Shown here piece after piece: positions 9,650-18,869 of a DNA stretch of 64,000 bases (position 1 is its first letter; every line of letters starts with the position of its first letter). The DNA is taken from positions 62,001 through 126,000 of the forward strand of contig JAHDWK010000019.1 of assembly GCA_023382655.1 (NCBI GenBank), read 5' to 3'. The DNA comes from Anaerolineae bacterium. GTDB taxonomy: Bacteria > Chloroflexota > Anaerolineae > Promineifilales > Promineifilaceae. The translations under genes were made by a program, and so were the position numbers. A model generated the notes under the pieces. That model did no database searches, was not told where the DNA came from, and saw only the letters and a program-made list of their open reading frames with translations.

Positions 9650-10027
9650 CCGACTCCCATCCCGCCGACCACTACGCCTCCGCCGCCCTCTGGTTGCGCG
9701 CCTACGCGGAACCCGGGGCGATGGCCTGGCAAACCGATTGGGATGATTTCCCCCGCCTCCTCTTCTACAACAGCGAAGCCCAATACACCGTGGGGCTAGA
9801 CCCACCTTCATGTCGCGCCATGATCCCGACCTGTTCGCTGAATGGGTAAGCCAGTCGCCCAGCCCGGCGCGGCCATCCACGACCGTTTCAACGCCGCCTA
9901 CGTCTTTGCCGACCGGGAACACGAAGCGTTTTTGGCGCATGCCGCCGCCGACCCCGTCCTGCTAGAGATTTATCGGGACCATGACGCCGTTATTTTTGAG
10001 GTCGTTTCGCCAGAGTTAATAAGATGA
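9646..10027 (+). pseudogene. Frameshifted C-terminal tail of a membrane-type protein
   Basis: Three frames join into one sensible peptide. ADSHPADHYASAALWLRAYA and FPRLLFYNSEAQYTVGLDP come first. A one-base loss near 9802 leads to FMSRHDPDLFAEWVSQSPSP. A second loss near 9875 leads to IHDRFNAAYVFADREHEAF and VVSPELIR before the TGA at 10025. The style resembles the extracytoplasmic tail of multi-membrane-span glycosyltransferase-like proteins, but the family is not certain. No start codon or N-terminal part remains. Confidence 0.6.
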
Positions 10028-10072
10028 TCCGCAAGACAAGTGTTTTAGTGGTAGCTCATCACGCACTTTTGC

Positions 10073-10456
10073 ATGATACGTTGGAAACTTTGTTGGGCCA
10101 CAACACCCGTCTGCGTTTTTACCAGGCCACAGCCGGGGATTAAAGGAAAGAATCTCAGCGCCTCGGCCATCGGGCGAATGTTTGCTTCTCTGGTCAACGA
10201 TTGTGCTGCCCGCGGTTTGATGCCAGCCGACATAACGCTGCATTCGCTCAGGCATTCCTTCGCTCATCGCTACCTTGAGCAGTATCCAGGCGATTTAATC
10301 GGTCTGGCACGCATATTGGGCCATGAAAGCCTGGAGACCACCAGGGTTTATTTGCGCCTTACAGTTGATGATCTGGCCCAGCGGATGGAGCATAGGACTT
10401 TTTTGTATCCCGAATGCACCCTTAACCGCCATATATCCCCCAACTGGGGGATTTAA
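10073..10456 (+). pseudogene. Tyrosine recombinase, C-terminal catalytic fragment
   Basis: From about 10110 the frame encodes the C-terminal half of a XerC/phage-type tyrosine recombinase. GKNLSASAIGRMF leads into LHSLRHSFAHRYL (HxxR), LARILGHESLETTR (His) and VYLRLTVDDLAQRM (Tyr nucleophile). The N-terminal core-binding domain and first catalytic Arg are missing, and no proper start is seen. It is not the missing half of the IntI remnant at 8169, because its style and orientation differ. It lies 114 bp upstream of the beta-glucan locus. Confidence 0.75.
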
Positions 10457-10569
10457 TTACTACCTGACTGGCCGATGAAACCGCGAATTGTTGGATGTAT
10501 GCTTACGGTGCTTCTAGTAATCAACTTGGGCAAGGCTTCTAGTTCAGCCTTTAAGGAAGGAGAAGGAAA

Positions 10570-11952
10570 ATGCATATCCAGATTACCCATTTACGTAGAC
10601 TGTCTATTTTGCTGTTAGTCTTGGTGTTCTGCCTGGGCTTATCTGTAGCTTGTGGCGGGGGGGCAACGCCTGAAACGGCCGTGCCAGCCGAAGAAGGAGC
10701 AGATGCCGTCGCTGACCAACCGACGGCCGCTGAACCGGCCGCAGAAGAGGCCGGGGAAGCGGAAACTGCGGCGGGAAGCATTCGCGTTTCTTCTGTAGCC
10801 GGGGCCATGCATGACGTGCTGGTCAGCCTGGCAGCGAAATACATGGCGCAGAACCCCAACGTTCAGGTAACGGTGGAGGGCGAGCCTGAAGGTGGTATTT
10901 TCCAGGCGCTCATCGCCGCCGGCAACCAGCCCGATCTGGTCGTCACCTCCCTGGGGCCTGCACTGGGGCAAATGGCTTCCGATGACGCCCTGATTCCCCT
11001 AGAGGGCTTGCCCGACTTCCAACTGTTACTGGATCGGGTAGATCCCGCAATTGTGGAACAGTTCTCCGGCCACAACTACTATATCCCGATCGGCGCCGAC
11101 GTCACCCTGATGATTTACAACAAACAACTCTTCGAAGAGGCCGGCCTCGACCCGGAGAATCCGCCTCAGACCTGGGATGAATATCTGGCTGCGGCCGAAG
11201 CTATTGACAATCTGGGTGATGACATATACGGCAACGTTTTTTGGAACGAGGCATTGGCCTGGGGTGGATGGTATTGGAATATGCTCCAGCCCATCTATCT
11301 CAACGGAAATCAGGGTCAATGCCAACTTGTAAACCGGCTCGGCACGGATATCACCTTTGACAATCCCGACTGCCAGATGGAAGCGTTCTTTGGATTCACC
11401 CAGGCAGCCCAGCGGTTTGCCCCGCTAACCATGGAGACGAACTTCTTTAGCCGCAAGATCGGCATGTGGCCGCAATACGGCTACTCCTGGGAACCAAACC
11501 TTGAGACCGCGGCCGACCGACCCATGGTGATTGGTGAAGATGTCGGCGTCGCGCCGGTACCCGTGCTCAGCGAAGGTGACCCTAGCTTCACGACTTACGG
11601 CGGCCGGGCGCTCATCATCATGAAAACAACGCCGGAGAGACAGTCCCGCGCCTGGAGTTTCCTCCAGTTTCTCATGGAGGAGGAAAACAACCGGCAGTTC
11701 ATCACCGAGCTGGGCTACCTGCCAACGCTCATCAGTCTGCAAGAAGACCCTTACTTCCAGGAACCAGCACGCCAGATGTTTATCGAAGTGCTGCAGAACG
11801 GTATGTTGCCGCAGCAGTTCTCCACGGCCGAGACCGTAGCCAATGAGGTTCAGGCTGTCTACCAGCGGGCAGTTGTTGAAGGGGAACTAACCCCCGAAGA
11901 AGCAGTTACGCAGGCGGCCGAACGAGCGCGCGCTGCATTAGAAGGCCAATAG
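10570..11952 (+). CDS. CUT1 ABC transporter sugar-binding lipoprotein
   Basis: A 460-residue family-1 solute-binding protein. The signal peptide ends in a lipobox with Cys28 (LGLSVACGGG). A Glu/Ala/Pro-rich linker of about 40 residues and the mature fold follow (VQVTVEGEPEGGIFQALIAAG, YIPIGADVTLMIYNKQLFEEAGL, PPQTWDEY). It would capture a sugar outside the cell and hand it to the two permeases downstream. AAGGAGAAGG precedes the ATG. Its neighbours (GH94, GH144-like) suggest a beta-glucan oligosaccharide ligand; this is context inference. Confidence 0.9.
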   Translation: MHIQITHLRRLSILLLVLVFCLGLSVACGGGATPETAVPAEEGADAVADQPTAAEPAAEEAGEAETAAGSIRVSSVAGAMHDVLVSLAAKYMAQNPNVQVTVEGEPEGGIFQALIAAGNQPDLVVTSLGPALGQMASDDALIPLEGLPDFQLLLDRVDPAIVEQFSGHNYYIPIGADVTLMIYNKQLFEEAGLDPENPPQTWDEYLAAAEAIDNLGDDIYGNVFWNEALAWGGWYWNMLQPIYLNGNQGQCQLVNRLGTDITFDNPDCQMEAFFGFTQAAQRFAPLTMETNFFSRKIGMWPQYGYSWEPNLETAADRPMVIGEDVGVAPVPVLSEGDPSFTTYGGRALIIMKTTPERQSRAWSFLQFLMEEENNRQFITELGYLPTLISLQEDPYFQEPARQMFIEVLQNGMLPQQFSTAETVANEVQAVYQRAVVEGELTPEEAVTQAAERARAALEGQ

Positions 11953-12034
11953 TCAACCCTGTTTTCACGCCGGCAGCGTGATCGCCTGCATTTTTCACGC
12001 TGCCGTACATTCCCATTGGGAAAGGAGAACCCAA

Positions 12035-12985
12035 ATGGCTAATGTAACGGTCGCCGAAAAGCGGCTGCCCGGCACCATTGGGACCAGGCGAGGGCTCTCC
12101 CTCTGGCAAAACATGCGCCGCCATTTCTGGGGCTATGTCTTTATCGCACCGTGGGTCGTCCTCTATATCGTTTTTGGGCTTTATCCTCTTGTGCTGTCAT
12201 TCTATCTCACGTTTTTTGACTACTCCTTCGTAGCCCCGGAAAGCCGCGCCTTCGTTGGGGTGGGCAATTGGCTGAAGGGAATACTTGACCCGCTCTTTTG
12301 GAAAAGCCTGTTCAACATTGTTTACAATCAGGCCATCTTCATTGTGCTGAAGAATGGTCTGGGTTTGCTCACGGCCGTTCTCGTCTTTCGCGCCAAATGG
12401 GGCGGGCGTTTCTTTCGCACGGTCTACTTTTTACCGGTCCTCACCTCCACGATGGTGCTTATGATTGTCGGCGGCTATCTGGCCAGCCCTACCGGGCCGG
12501 TGCAGAGCATATTGGTGAACGCCGGTATCACAGATGGACCCGTGTTCTGGACCTTCAACAGATGGCTGCCAATGCCGATCATCGCCCTGATCAACACCTG
12601 GAAATGGTTCGGCATCAGCTTTGTCATTCTGTTAGCAGGTCTTTATTCAATCAGCCCAGACCTATACGATGCGGCTTCCATTGATGGCGCCGGCGAGTGG
12701 GCGTCGTTTCGCTACATTACCCTGCCGCAATTACGGCCGCAGCTTTTCTTCCTCCTGGTCGTGGACATTATCAACGGTCTGCAAATGTTCACAGAGGTTT
12801 TTGCCCTCTTCGACCTCTACGGCGGTGCAGACAACCAGGCATTGACGCCGGTACTCTACTTATATGCACAGGCATTTGACCGTTCCAATATGGGTTATGC
12901 CTCCACGCTTGGCCTGCTGCTGGCGGTTCTCATCGGCGTGATAACGGTCTTACAGTTCCGCTTTGTCTCGGCGGACAGTGATTGA
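12035..12985 (+). CDS. CUT1 ABC transporter permease (MalF/UgpA type)
   Basis: A 316-residue inner-membrane permease with about six helices. The EAA loop is DAASIDGAGEWASFRYITLPQL, the contact site for the ATPase. Though the frame is open from 11978, AAAGGAG at 12021-12027 and the conserved region point to the ATG at 12035. It is 8 bp from the second permease gene and pairs with it. No ATPase gene is in this operon; CUT1 systems commonly borrow a shared MsmX/MalK-type ATPase encoded elsewhere. Confidence 0.9.
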   Translation: MANVTVAEKRLPGTIGTRRGLSLWQNMRRHFWGYVFIAPWVVLYIVFGLYPLVLSFYLTFFDYSFVAPESRAFVGVGNWLKGILDPLFWKSLFNIVYNQAIFIVLKNGLGLLTAVLVFRAKWGGRFFRTVYFLPVLTSTMVLMIVGGYLASPTGPVQSILVNAGITDGPVFWTFNRWLPMPIIALINTWKWFGISFVILLAGLYSISPDLYDAASIDGAGEWASFRYITLPQLRPQLFFLLVVDIINGLQMFTEVFALFDLYGGADNQALTPVLYLYAQAFDRSNMGYASTLGLLLAVLIGVITVLQFRFVSADSD

Positions 12986-12993
12986 GGTGATTT

Positions 12994-13854
12994 ATGAGCG
13001 AGATATCAGCCAAAGCTGTCTTGACCCAACCCCGGAGACGCATCCCGTGGTCCACCATCATCATTTATACCCTATTGGTGCTCGGGGCCATCGTGGTGCT
13101 TTATCCCTTTATTTATATGCTGATGAACTCGGTAAAGCCTGGCCGTGAAATCTTGCACCAGCCAACCAGCCTGCCGAGCGAAATTACCTTCAGCGGCTAT
13201 ACAGGCGTATTCGAGCGGCTGAATATGGGCCTGCTCTTCCGCAATTCGCTTATCCTGGCTATCTCGATTACCGTACTCAACACGTTGCTGAGCGCGTTGG
13301 CCGCTTACGCCATTGCCAAGATACCTTTTCCCGGCCGCAACTTCATCTTCAGCTTCATGCTGGCGACGATGATGATTCCCGGCATTCTCTTTCTCATTCC
13401 CACGTACGTCCTGATGTTTAACCTGGGTTGGGTAGGCCAATATCACGCCCTGATCGTTCCCGCAGCCGTGACGGTGTTCAACATCTTCTTGCTGCGCCAA
13501 TTTATGGTCACTATCCCCAATGAGGTGGTGGAAGCGGGGCGGCTGGATGGGGCGAATGAATTAACGATCTTCCTGCGTATTATCATGCCGTTGGCGCGGC
13601 CGGCGCTGGCGACGGTCGCCATCCTTAACTTCATGGCCAGTTGGAATGACTTCTTTGGCCCCTTGCTCTATCTCAATACCCCGGATAAATGGACGGTGCA
13701 GTTGGGTCTGCTGCAATTCCAATCATCGGTGCCGGGCGAAAATGCCCAGCAAATTTGGGCGGCGACGACCCTGGTTACGCTGCCTCTGGTCTTGATCTTC
13801 TTCCTTTTGCAGGATCAGTTCATGAAGGCATTTGCCAACGTGACGTTTAAGTGA
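12994..13854 (+). CDS. CUT1 ABC transporter permease (MalG/UgpE type)
   Basis: A 286-residue permease with six predicted helices and the EAA motif EAGRLDGANELTIFLRIIMPLARPAL. The opening stretch ITFSGYTGVFERLNMG is typical of MalG-type subunits. GAGGTG precedes the ATG, and the gene ends 8 bp before the next. It forms the translocation pore with the permease at 12035. Confidence 0.9.
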   Translation: MSEISAKAVLTQPRRRIPWSTIIIYTLLVLGAIVVLYPFIYMLMNSVKPGREILHQPTSLPSEITFSGYTGVFERLNMGLLFRNSLILAISITVLNTLLSALAAYAIAKIPFPGRNFIFSFMLATMMIPGILFLIPTYVLMFNLGWVGQYHALIVPAAVTVFNIFLLRQFMVTIPNEVVEAGRLDGANELTIFLRIIMPLARPALATVAILNFMASWNDFFGPLLYLNTPDKWTVQLGLLQFQSSVPGENAQQIWAATTLVTLPLVLIFFLLQDQFMKAFANVTFK

Positions 13855-13862
13855 GGTAGCGT

Positions 13863-14453
13863 ATGACCACGAACCTGCCCATCGTTCTGGGAACTCCTGT
13901 TCCCGTAGCACCGAGTCGTCTCAAACAGTGGCGTTTTCCGCTTATTGCGTTGGCGGTAACGGCCGTTTTTGTCGCTACCTATGCCCTGGCCTGGTGGGAT
14001 GCGCAGCGGCTGACAGCCACCTATACGGCCGATGCGAATGCCAGCTTTGAAGCCGGCAATTACCTGGAGGCGCTTGCCGGCTATGAGGGATTCGACGAGG
14101 AAAGTAATGAGTTTGTGCATTACGGCGGCTATGGCGACATTGAGCGTATCTGGCGCGGTAAATATGCCCGCCCCGTACCCGCCTCTGTCTCGAACGCAAA
14201 AGTTCGCATTGATGAAATCATCAACGAACGCCTGACTATCGAGCAGGCGGAGCAATTTGTCCTGAGCAATATCGGCCGCGCGAACCCCTACCTGGGAATT
14301 GTTTATTTGCGGCTGGGCGAACTCTATGAAGCCGACGGGGACATGATCGCGGCCGAAGATATCTATCGTGAAGTCCTCAGCTCGTTTCGCAACCAGCCGG
14401 AGCTGGTCGAGCGCGCCCAGGCAAACCTGACGCGCCTGGGCGTTGAGGAGTAA
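13863..14453 (+). CDS. Membrane-anchored TPR-like protein
   Basis: A 196-residue protein of unknown function with one membrane segment (residues about 24-46, WRFPLIALAVTAVFVATYALAWW). The rest is soluble and helical, with TPR-like pieces (ANASFEAGNYLEALAGYEGF, LGIVYLRLGELYEADGDMIAAEDIYREVL). It is 8 bp after the second permease, so it belongs to the transporter operon. It may scaffold the transporter or the secreted hydrolase, which is inference. Confidence 0.75.
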   Translation: MTTNLPIVLGTPVPVAPSRLKQWRFPLIALAVTAVFVATYALAWWDAQRLTATYTADANASFEAGNYLEALAGYEGFDEESNEFVHYGGYGDIERIWRGKYARPVPASVSNAKVRIDEIINERLTIEQAEQFVLSNIGRANPYLGIVYLRLGELYEADGDMIAAEDIYREVLSSFRNQPELVERAQANLTRLGVEE

Positions 14454-14502
14454 CTATAAGCTGACATCTCACGGTGACGGAGGGGAGACTGAGAGTCTGG
14501 AG

Positions 14503-14533
14503 ACTGATTACTGATTACTGATTACTGTTTACT
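14503..14533. repeat. Tandem 7-bp repeat (CTGATTA)
   Basis: CTGATTA occurs three times in tandem (14504-14524) with degenerate flanks, between the TPR-like gene and the hydrolase gene. Unlike the word-hairpins it has no clear inverted partner; it may be half of one. No gene is in this 114-bp gap. Confidence 0.5.
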
Positions 14534-14567
14534 GGTTGCTGCCTAATATTCGTTTGGAGGTATTCCC

Positions 14568-16181
14568 ATGACACACACTGTTCGTCGTCATCAAATTCTG
14601 TTATTGGCTTTGTTTGTGTTCCTGGCCGCGATTGTCCCGGTTCAGGCGCAGAACGAGCTAACGGCCGTCATCCCGGATCAGACCAACCCCGCCCCGGTGC
14701 GCAAGGCGCTCCGCATCGTTGCCGAAGACACCTGGGATTCCTTCGTCGCCATGACCTATCCAACCGGCTTGCCGGCCGACAATCTCCACGCCGATGGTAC
14801 ACGCGCTCGTTACAGCTCGCCGACCAACATCGGCAGCTACATCTGGAGCACTCTGGTTGCCCGTGACCTGGGCATCATCAAACCACGGGAGGCGCGCCAG
14901 CGCATCGCGCAAACACTGACCACCCTGGCCACGCTGGAACGGCACGAAGCCAGCGGTCAGTTCTATAACTGGTATGATCCCGCTACTGGGGAAAAGCTAA
15001 CCGTATGGCCACCGTCAGGCGATCCCGTCTATCCCTTCCTGTCCACCGTCGACAACGGCTGGCTGGCGGCCGCGCTAATCATGGTCACGAACAGCGTCCC
15101 GCAACTGCGCGACGAAGCACAGGTCATTTTGGACGAGATGGACTTTGGCTTTTACTATGATCCGGCCGCCGGGCTGCTGCGCGGCGGCTTCTGGGACTCA
15201 CCCCCACCCGGATGCTTCGTTCAGGATAACTACCCTGGCAACGGTGCCGATGTTTTCTACACCTGCCACCATTACGGTACGCTGAATACGGAACCGCGCA
15301 TCGCCAGCTATATCGGTATTGCCTGGGACCAGGTGCCAGAGACTCACTACTTCAAGATGTGGCGAACCTTCCCCGCCACCTGCGACTGGGGCTGGCACGA
15401 AATGCAGCCAGAGGGTGAATTCCATACCTACCTGGGCGTGGACGTTTACGAAGGTCATTACACCTATCGCGGCATGAACATCGTTCCTTCCTGGGGTGGC
15501 AGCATGTTTGAAGCGCTGATGGTGACGCTGCTGGTGCCCGAAGAGGAGTGGGGTCCGCAAAGTTGGGGGATCACCCATCCCCTTTACGTGCAGGCCCAGA
15601 TCGAACATGGCCTCGAGGATACACAGTACGGTTATTGGGGTTTCTCCCCCTCCAACAACCCCTCTGGCGGCTACCGCGAATACGGCGTTGATGCCATCGG
15701 TATGAATCCGGATGGTTACGCATCCAATAACGACAACACGCTGGTTGATTATGGCTTTGGGGATTGTCGCCCGGCCCAGCCGCTCCCGCCGCCCTCCGCC
15801 TATACCAATGGGGTCGTCACGCCTCACGCTGTCTTCCTGGCGCTCGACTTAGCGCCGGTGGCCGCGCTGGAGAACCTGCAAAACCTGCGCGAGGACTTCG
15901 ATGTTTACAGCGAACTGGGATTCTACGACGCCGTGAATGTGGACACGGGCGAAGTGGCCTATTATTACCTGGCCCTGGATCAGGGCATGATCATGGCCGC
16001 TTTGGGCAACTACCTGCGCAACGGCCGCCTGGAATATTACTTTACCCGCGGCGAGATCGAGCAGGCTATCAGACCACTTCTGGCAATGGAGCAGTTCACT
16101 GCGGGCATCAGCGGTGATAGCGTAACAACCATGATGCCGCAGCCGACCACCTGGCAGCCTGCATTTCTAGAAACCCACTAA
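14568..16181 (+). CDS. Secreted PF10091-type hydrolase (GH144-like, probable endo-beta-1,2-glucanase)
   Basis: A 537-residue exported protein with a cleavable signal peptide (residues 1-27, ending VQAQ). The body matches the glycoamylase-type PF10091 fold seen in cyclic beta-1,2-glucan synthases and GH144. Landmarks are ARYSSPTNIGSYIWSTLVARDL, GQFYNWYDPATG, STVDNGWLAAALI, SWGGSMFEALMVTLLVPE, TPHAVFLALDLAP, YGFYDAVN-like and a QGMIMAAL segment. GH144 enzymes cut beta-1,2-glucan. With GH94 and a sugar importer adjacent, degradation of extracellular beta-1,2-glucan is the most economical reading. Exact family membership is unconfirmed. Confidence 0.75.
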   Translation: MTHTVRRHQILLLALFVFLAAIVPVQAQNELTAVIPDQTNPAPVRKALRIVAEDTWDSFVAMTYPTGLPADNLHADGTRARYSSPTNIGSYIWSTLVARDLGIIKPREARQRIAQTLTTLATLERHEASGQFYNWYDPATGEKLTVWPPSGDPVYPFLSTVDNGWLAAALIMVTNSVPQLRDEAQVILDEMDFGFYYDPAAGLLRGGFWDSPPPGCFVQDNYPGNGADVFYTCHHYGTLNTEPRIASYIGIAWDQVPETHYFKMWRTFPATCDWGWHEMQPEGEFHTYLGVDVYEGHYTYRGMNIVPSWGGSMFEALMVTLLVPEEEWGPQSWGITHPLYVQAQIEHGLEDTQYGYWGFSPSNNPSGGYREYGVDAIGMNPDGYASNNDNTLVDYGFGDCRPAQPLPPPSAYTNGVVTPHAVFLALDLAPVAALENLQNLREDFDVYSELGFYDAVNVDTGEVAYYYLALDQGMIMAALGNYLRNGRLEYYFTRGEIEQAIRPLLAMEQFTAGISGDSVTTMMPQPTTWQPAFLETH

Positions 16182-16202
16182 ACTCGCGGCTATCGCTCAC
16201 GA

Positions 16203-16238
16203 GAGGAACCGCACGGATCAGCCAACGTGCGGTTCCTC
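16203..16238. terminator. 12-bp perfect hairpin
   Basis: Arms 16203-16214 and 16227-16238 (GAGGAACCGCAC and its complement) flank a 12-base loop, 22 bp after the hydrolase stop and before the GH94 gene. It could be a weak terminator or an mRNA-stability element that separates the two genes' expression. Confidence 0.5.
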
Positions 16239-16284
16239 GGACGGATAAGCGCCCAGCCGGATCCTTGTTACCCAGGCACAACTT

Positions 16285-18642
16285 ATGTTATTACCCAACG
16301 ACTTTGGCTACTTTAGCGAAAACGGCCGTGAATATGTCATCACCAACCCTGATACACCCGCGCCCTGGATCAATGTCCTCTCGAATGGCGACTACGGCCT
16401 GGTGCTCTCACAGACAGGCAGTGGCTACAGTTGGCGGACTCACGCTTCACTGAATCGTATCACCCGCTGGTCACAAGACCTGGTGCGTGACGATTGGGGC
16501 AAATACCTCTACATCCGCGACCTGGACAGCGGCGCATTTTGGTCTGCCGGATGGCATCCGGCCGGACATGACCTGGAAGCGTATCAGGTACGACATGGGT
16601 TTGGTTACTCCGTCATTCAGTGGCAGCGCGAGACGCTTCACGGTTCGCTAACCATCTTCGTGCCCCTGGATGATCCCTGTGAAGTCTGGCTGCTGCGCCT
16701 GGAAAACCGGGGGGATAAACCACGGCGTTTACAACTCTTTACTTACCTGGAATGGCTGCTCGGCGCGGCTCCAGACTGGCACCGCGAGTTTCACCACCTC
16801 TTTATTGAAACGCGCTATGATGAAGCTCACCATGCCATGCTGGCGACCAAAGTTCTGTGGGAGTTACCGGGCGAAAAAGGCCCTCATCTCAACCGGAACT
16901 GGCCCTACGTTGCTTTCCATAGTTCCTCTATCTCACCGACCGGCTACGATGGCGACAAGGCGGCTTTTCTGGGCCGCAATGGTCGGCTGGCAATGCCGCG
17001 TTCCCTGCGCAACGGCCGTTCATTCAACACATCCGGCCGTGGGATGGACGCAATCGCCAGTTTGCAGGTACCCGTGGAAATTGCCCCCGGAGAGGCGGTT
17101 GAAGTCGTCTTTACGCTGGGAGCGGTGGCAGATGAGACCCAGACATTGGCCCTGGCCGATAAATACAAAGAGCCAGCCGCGGCCCACCAGGAACTGGAAA
17201 ACGTGGGCAACTTCTGGCAGGAATTGACTGGTCGCCTGGTTATTGAGACGCCAGATCCCTCCCTGAACGTGATGGCCAACGGCTGGCTCGTCTACCAGAC
17301 CATTGTTGGACGACTCTGGGGGCGTTCCGCCTACTATCAAATGGGCGGTGCTTATGGTTTCCGCGACCAGCTTCAGGACAGCCTCGTCTGGCTGCTGCTT
17401 GGACGGCCGGAAAAGACACTGGAACAGATTCGCCTGCACGCCGCCCATCAGTTTCAGGAGGGCATTGTGCTCCACTGGTGGCATCCGCTGGCGGAATCCG
17501 GCTTGCGTTCAAACTACAGCGACGACCTGCTCTGGCTGCCATTTGTCGTCCTCCACTACTTGCTAGAAACGGGCGACTTCACCATTCTGGAGGAAGAGAT
17601 GCCTTTCTTCGACGGGGGTTCAGCGTCTCTCTGGGAACATTGCCTACGCGCTTTTCAGGTTGCCCTCTCGCGTCGCAGCGAGCGGGGGCTGCCCCTGATT
17701 CTGGAAGGTGATTGGAACGATGGCCTGAATGCCACCGGCCCTGACGGCCAGGGTGAAAGCATCTGGATTGCGCACTTCCTTTACTATCTCCTCACCCATT
17801 GGGCGGATCTGCCGATTGAGAAGGAGACCCAAAATCTCTTCCGCCATGAGGCTGAAGTGCTGCGAGAGATTACTAATCAGCATGGCTGGGATCAGGGCTG
17901 GTATTGGCGAGCCTCTACCGATGAGGGCGTGCGGTTGGGATCGGCAGAACGCGAGGAGGGTCGCATTTTCCTCAATGCCCAGACGTGGGCGGTGTTAAGC
18001 GGCATGGCGCCGCCAGAGCGGGCGCAGCAGGCCATGGCAGCAGCACGAGAATACTTGTACACCGACTATGGCGCGCTGCTGCTTTTTCCCGCTTACAGCA
18101 AACCTGATCCAGACGTGGGCTATCTGACCCGCTACGCGCCGGGCACGCGCGAAAATGGCGGGGTTTACGTCCACGCCTCGTGCTGGGCCGTGTTGGCCGA
18201 ACGAAAGCTGGCCGACGCTGAGGCGGCCTACGATTTATGGCGGCGCTTCTGTCCTCCACGTCGCGCTGAGTCGCCCGAAATCTACGTGGCCGAACCCTAT
18301 GTCATGCCGGGCAATGTGAACGGCCCGCACGCGGCCCAACCAGGGCAAGGCGGTTGGACCTGGTATACCGGGTCTGCTGCCTGGTATCTGCGCTCCCTGG
18401 TAGAGGGCGTGCTAGGGGTGACCGCCCATCTGGAAGGGCTGCAAGTAATGGCCGACCTGCCCACGGAGTGGGATGGTTTCAGGTTGCAGCGGCGCTTTCG
18501 CGGCGCTGTCTATCACATTGAAGTGCGACGTGTTCGCGCGGAAGAAATTCCAGGTTGTGTGGTAAACGGCCGTTCCTACGACAGTGACTATTTACCGCTG
18601 GCGGCGGCGGGTACGGTGCAGACTGTACAGGTTCTGGTTTGA
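16285..18642 (+). CDS. GH94 family glycoside phosphorylase
   Basis: A 785-residue inverting phosphorylase. It has the GH94 layout: an N-terminal beta-sandwich (NDFGYFSENGREYVIT, WINVLSNGDYGLVLSQTGSGYSW) and an (alpha/alpha)6 barrel with YGFRDQLQDSL, HAAHQFQEGIVLHWWHP, NYSDDLLWLPFVV and GDWNDGLN (Asp476 and Asp479, the latter the presumed general acid). No signal peptide is present, so it acts in the cytoplasm on imported beta-glucosides, releasing glucose-1-phosphate. Cellobiose, laminaribiose or sophorose could be the substrate; the neighbour favours beta-1,2 oligomers. No clear Shine-Dalgarno precedes the ATG. Confidence 0.88.
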   Translation: MLLPNDFGYFSENGREYVITNPDTPAPWINVLSNGDYGLVLSQTGSGYSWRTHASLNRITRWSQDLVRDDWGKYLYIRDLDSGAFWSAGWHPAGHDLEAYQVRHGFGYSVIQWQRETLHGSLTIFVPLDDPCEVWLLRLENRGDKPRRLQLFTYLEWLLGAAPDWHREFHHLFIETRYDEAHHAMLATKVLWELPGEKGPHLNRNWPYVAFHSSSISPTGYDGDKAAFLGRNGRLAMPRSLRNGRSFNTSGRGMDAIASLQVPVEIAPGEAVEVVFTLGAVADETQTLALADKYKEPAAAHQELENVGNFWQELTGRLVIETPDPSLNVMANGWLVYQTIVGRLWGRSAYYQMGGAYGFRDQLQDSLVWLLLGRPEKTLEQIRLHAAHQFQEGIVLHWWHPLAESGLRSNYSDDLLWLPFVVLHYLLETGDFTILEEEMPFFDGGSASLWEHCLRAFQVALSRRSERGLPLILEGDWNDGLNATGPDGQGESIWIAHFLYYLLTHWADLPIEKETQNLFRHEAEVLREITNQHGWDQGWYWRASTDEGVRLGSAEREEGRIFLNAQTWAVLSGMAPPERAQQAMAAAREYLYTDYGALLLFPAYSKPDPDVGYLTRYAPGTRENGGVYVHASCWAVLAERKLADAEAAYDLWRRFCPPRRAESPEIYVAEPYVMPGNVNGPHAAQPGQGGWTWYTGSAAWYLRSLVEGVLGVTAHLEGLQVMADLPTEWDGFRLQRRFRGAVYHIEVRRVRAEEIPGCVVNGRSYDSDYLPLAAAGTVQTVQVLV

Positions 18643-18869
18643 AAAGAGGATGTTGAAGAAAGTGGCTCATTTACCCGAGAACATTGCGGTACGAACACTG
18701 AGACATAAAGACCAGTTCATACTGTTTATGTACGGTTAGTTGGATTCGTGTAGACCTGTAAATTAAGGCAAATATTGGCGGTAAATTTCCGGAAAAATCT
18801 CCAAATTTTCTTAGCGCGGCTCTCAGCCGCCGCCCACGAACGAAGCCCATGAGCCTGGCGGAAGGAAAA

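Noticed and set aside
8169-10456. The two recombinase fragments considered as halves of one split gene
   Set aside because: The N-terminal piece is integron-integrase-like while the C-terminal piece is XerC/phage-like. They face opposite ways, and the middle is missing.
15198-15827. 209-codon minus-strand frame inside the GH144-like gene
   Set aside because: It is a shadow of a well-supported secreted hydrolase.
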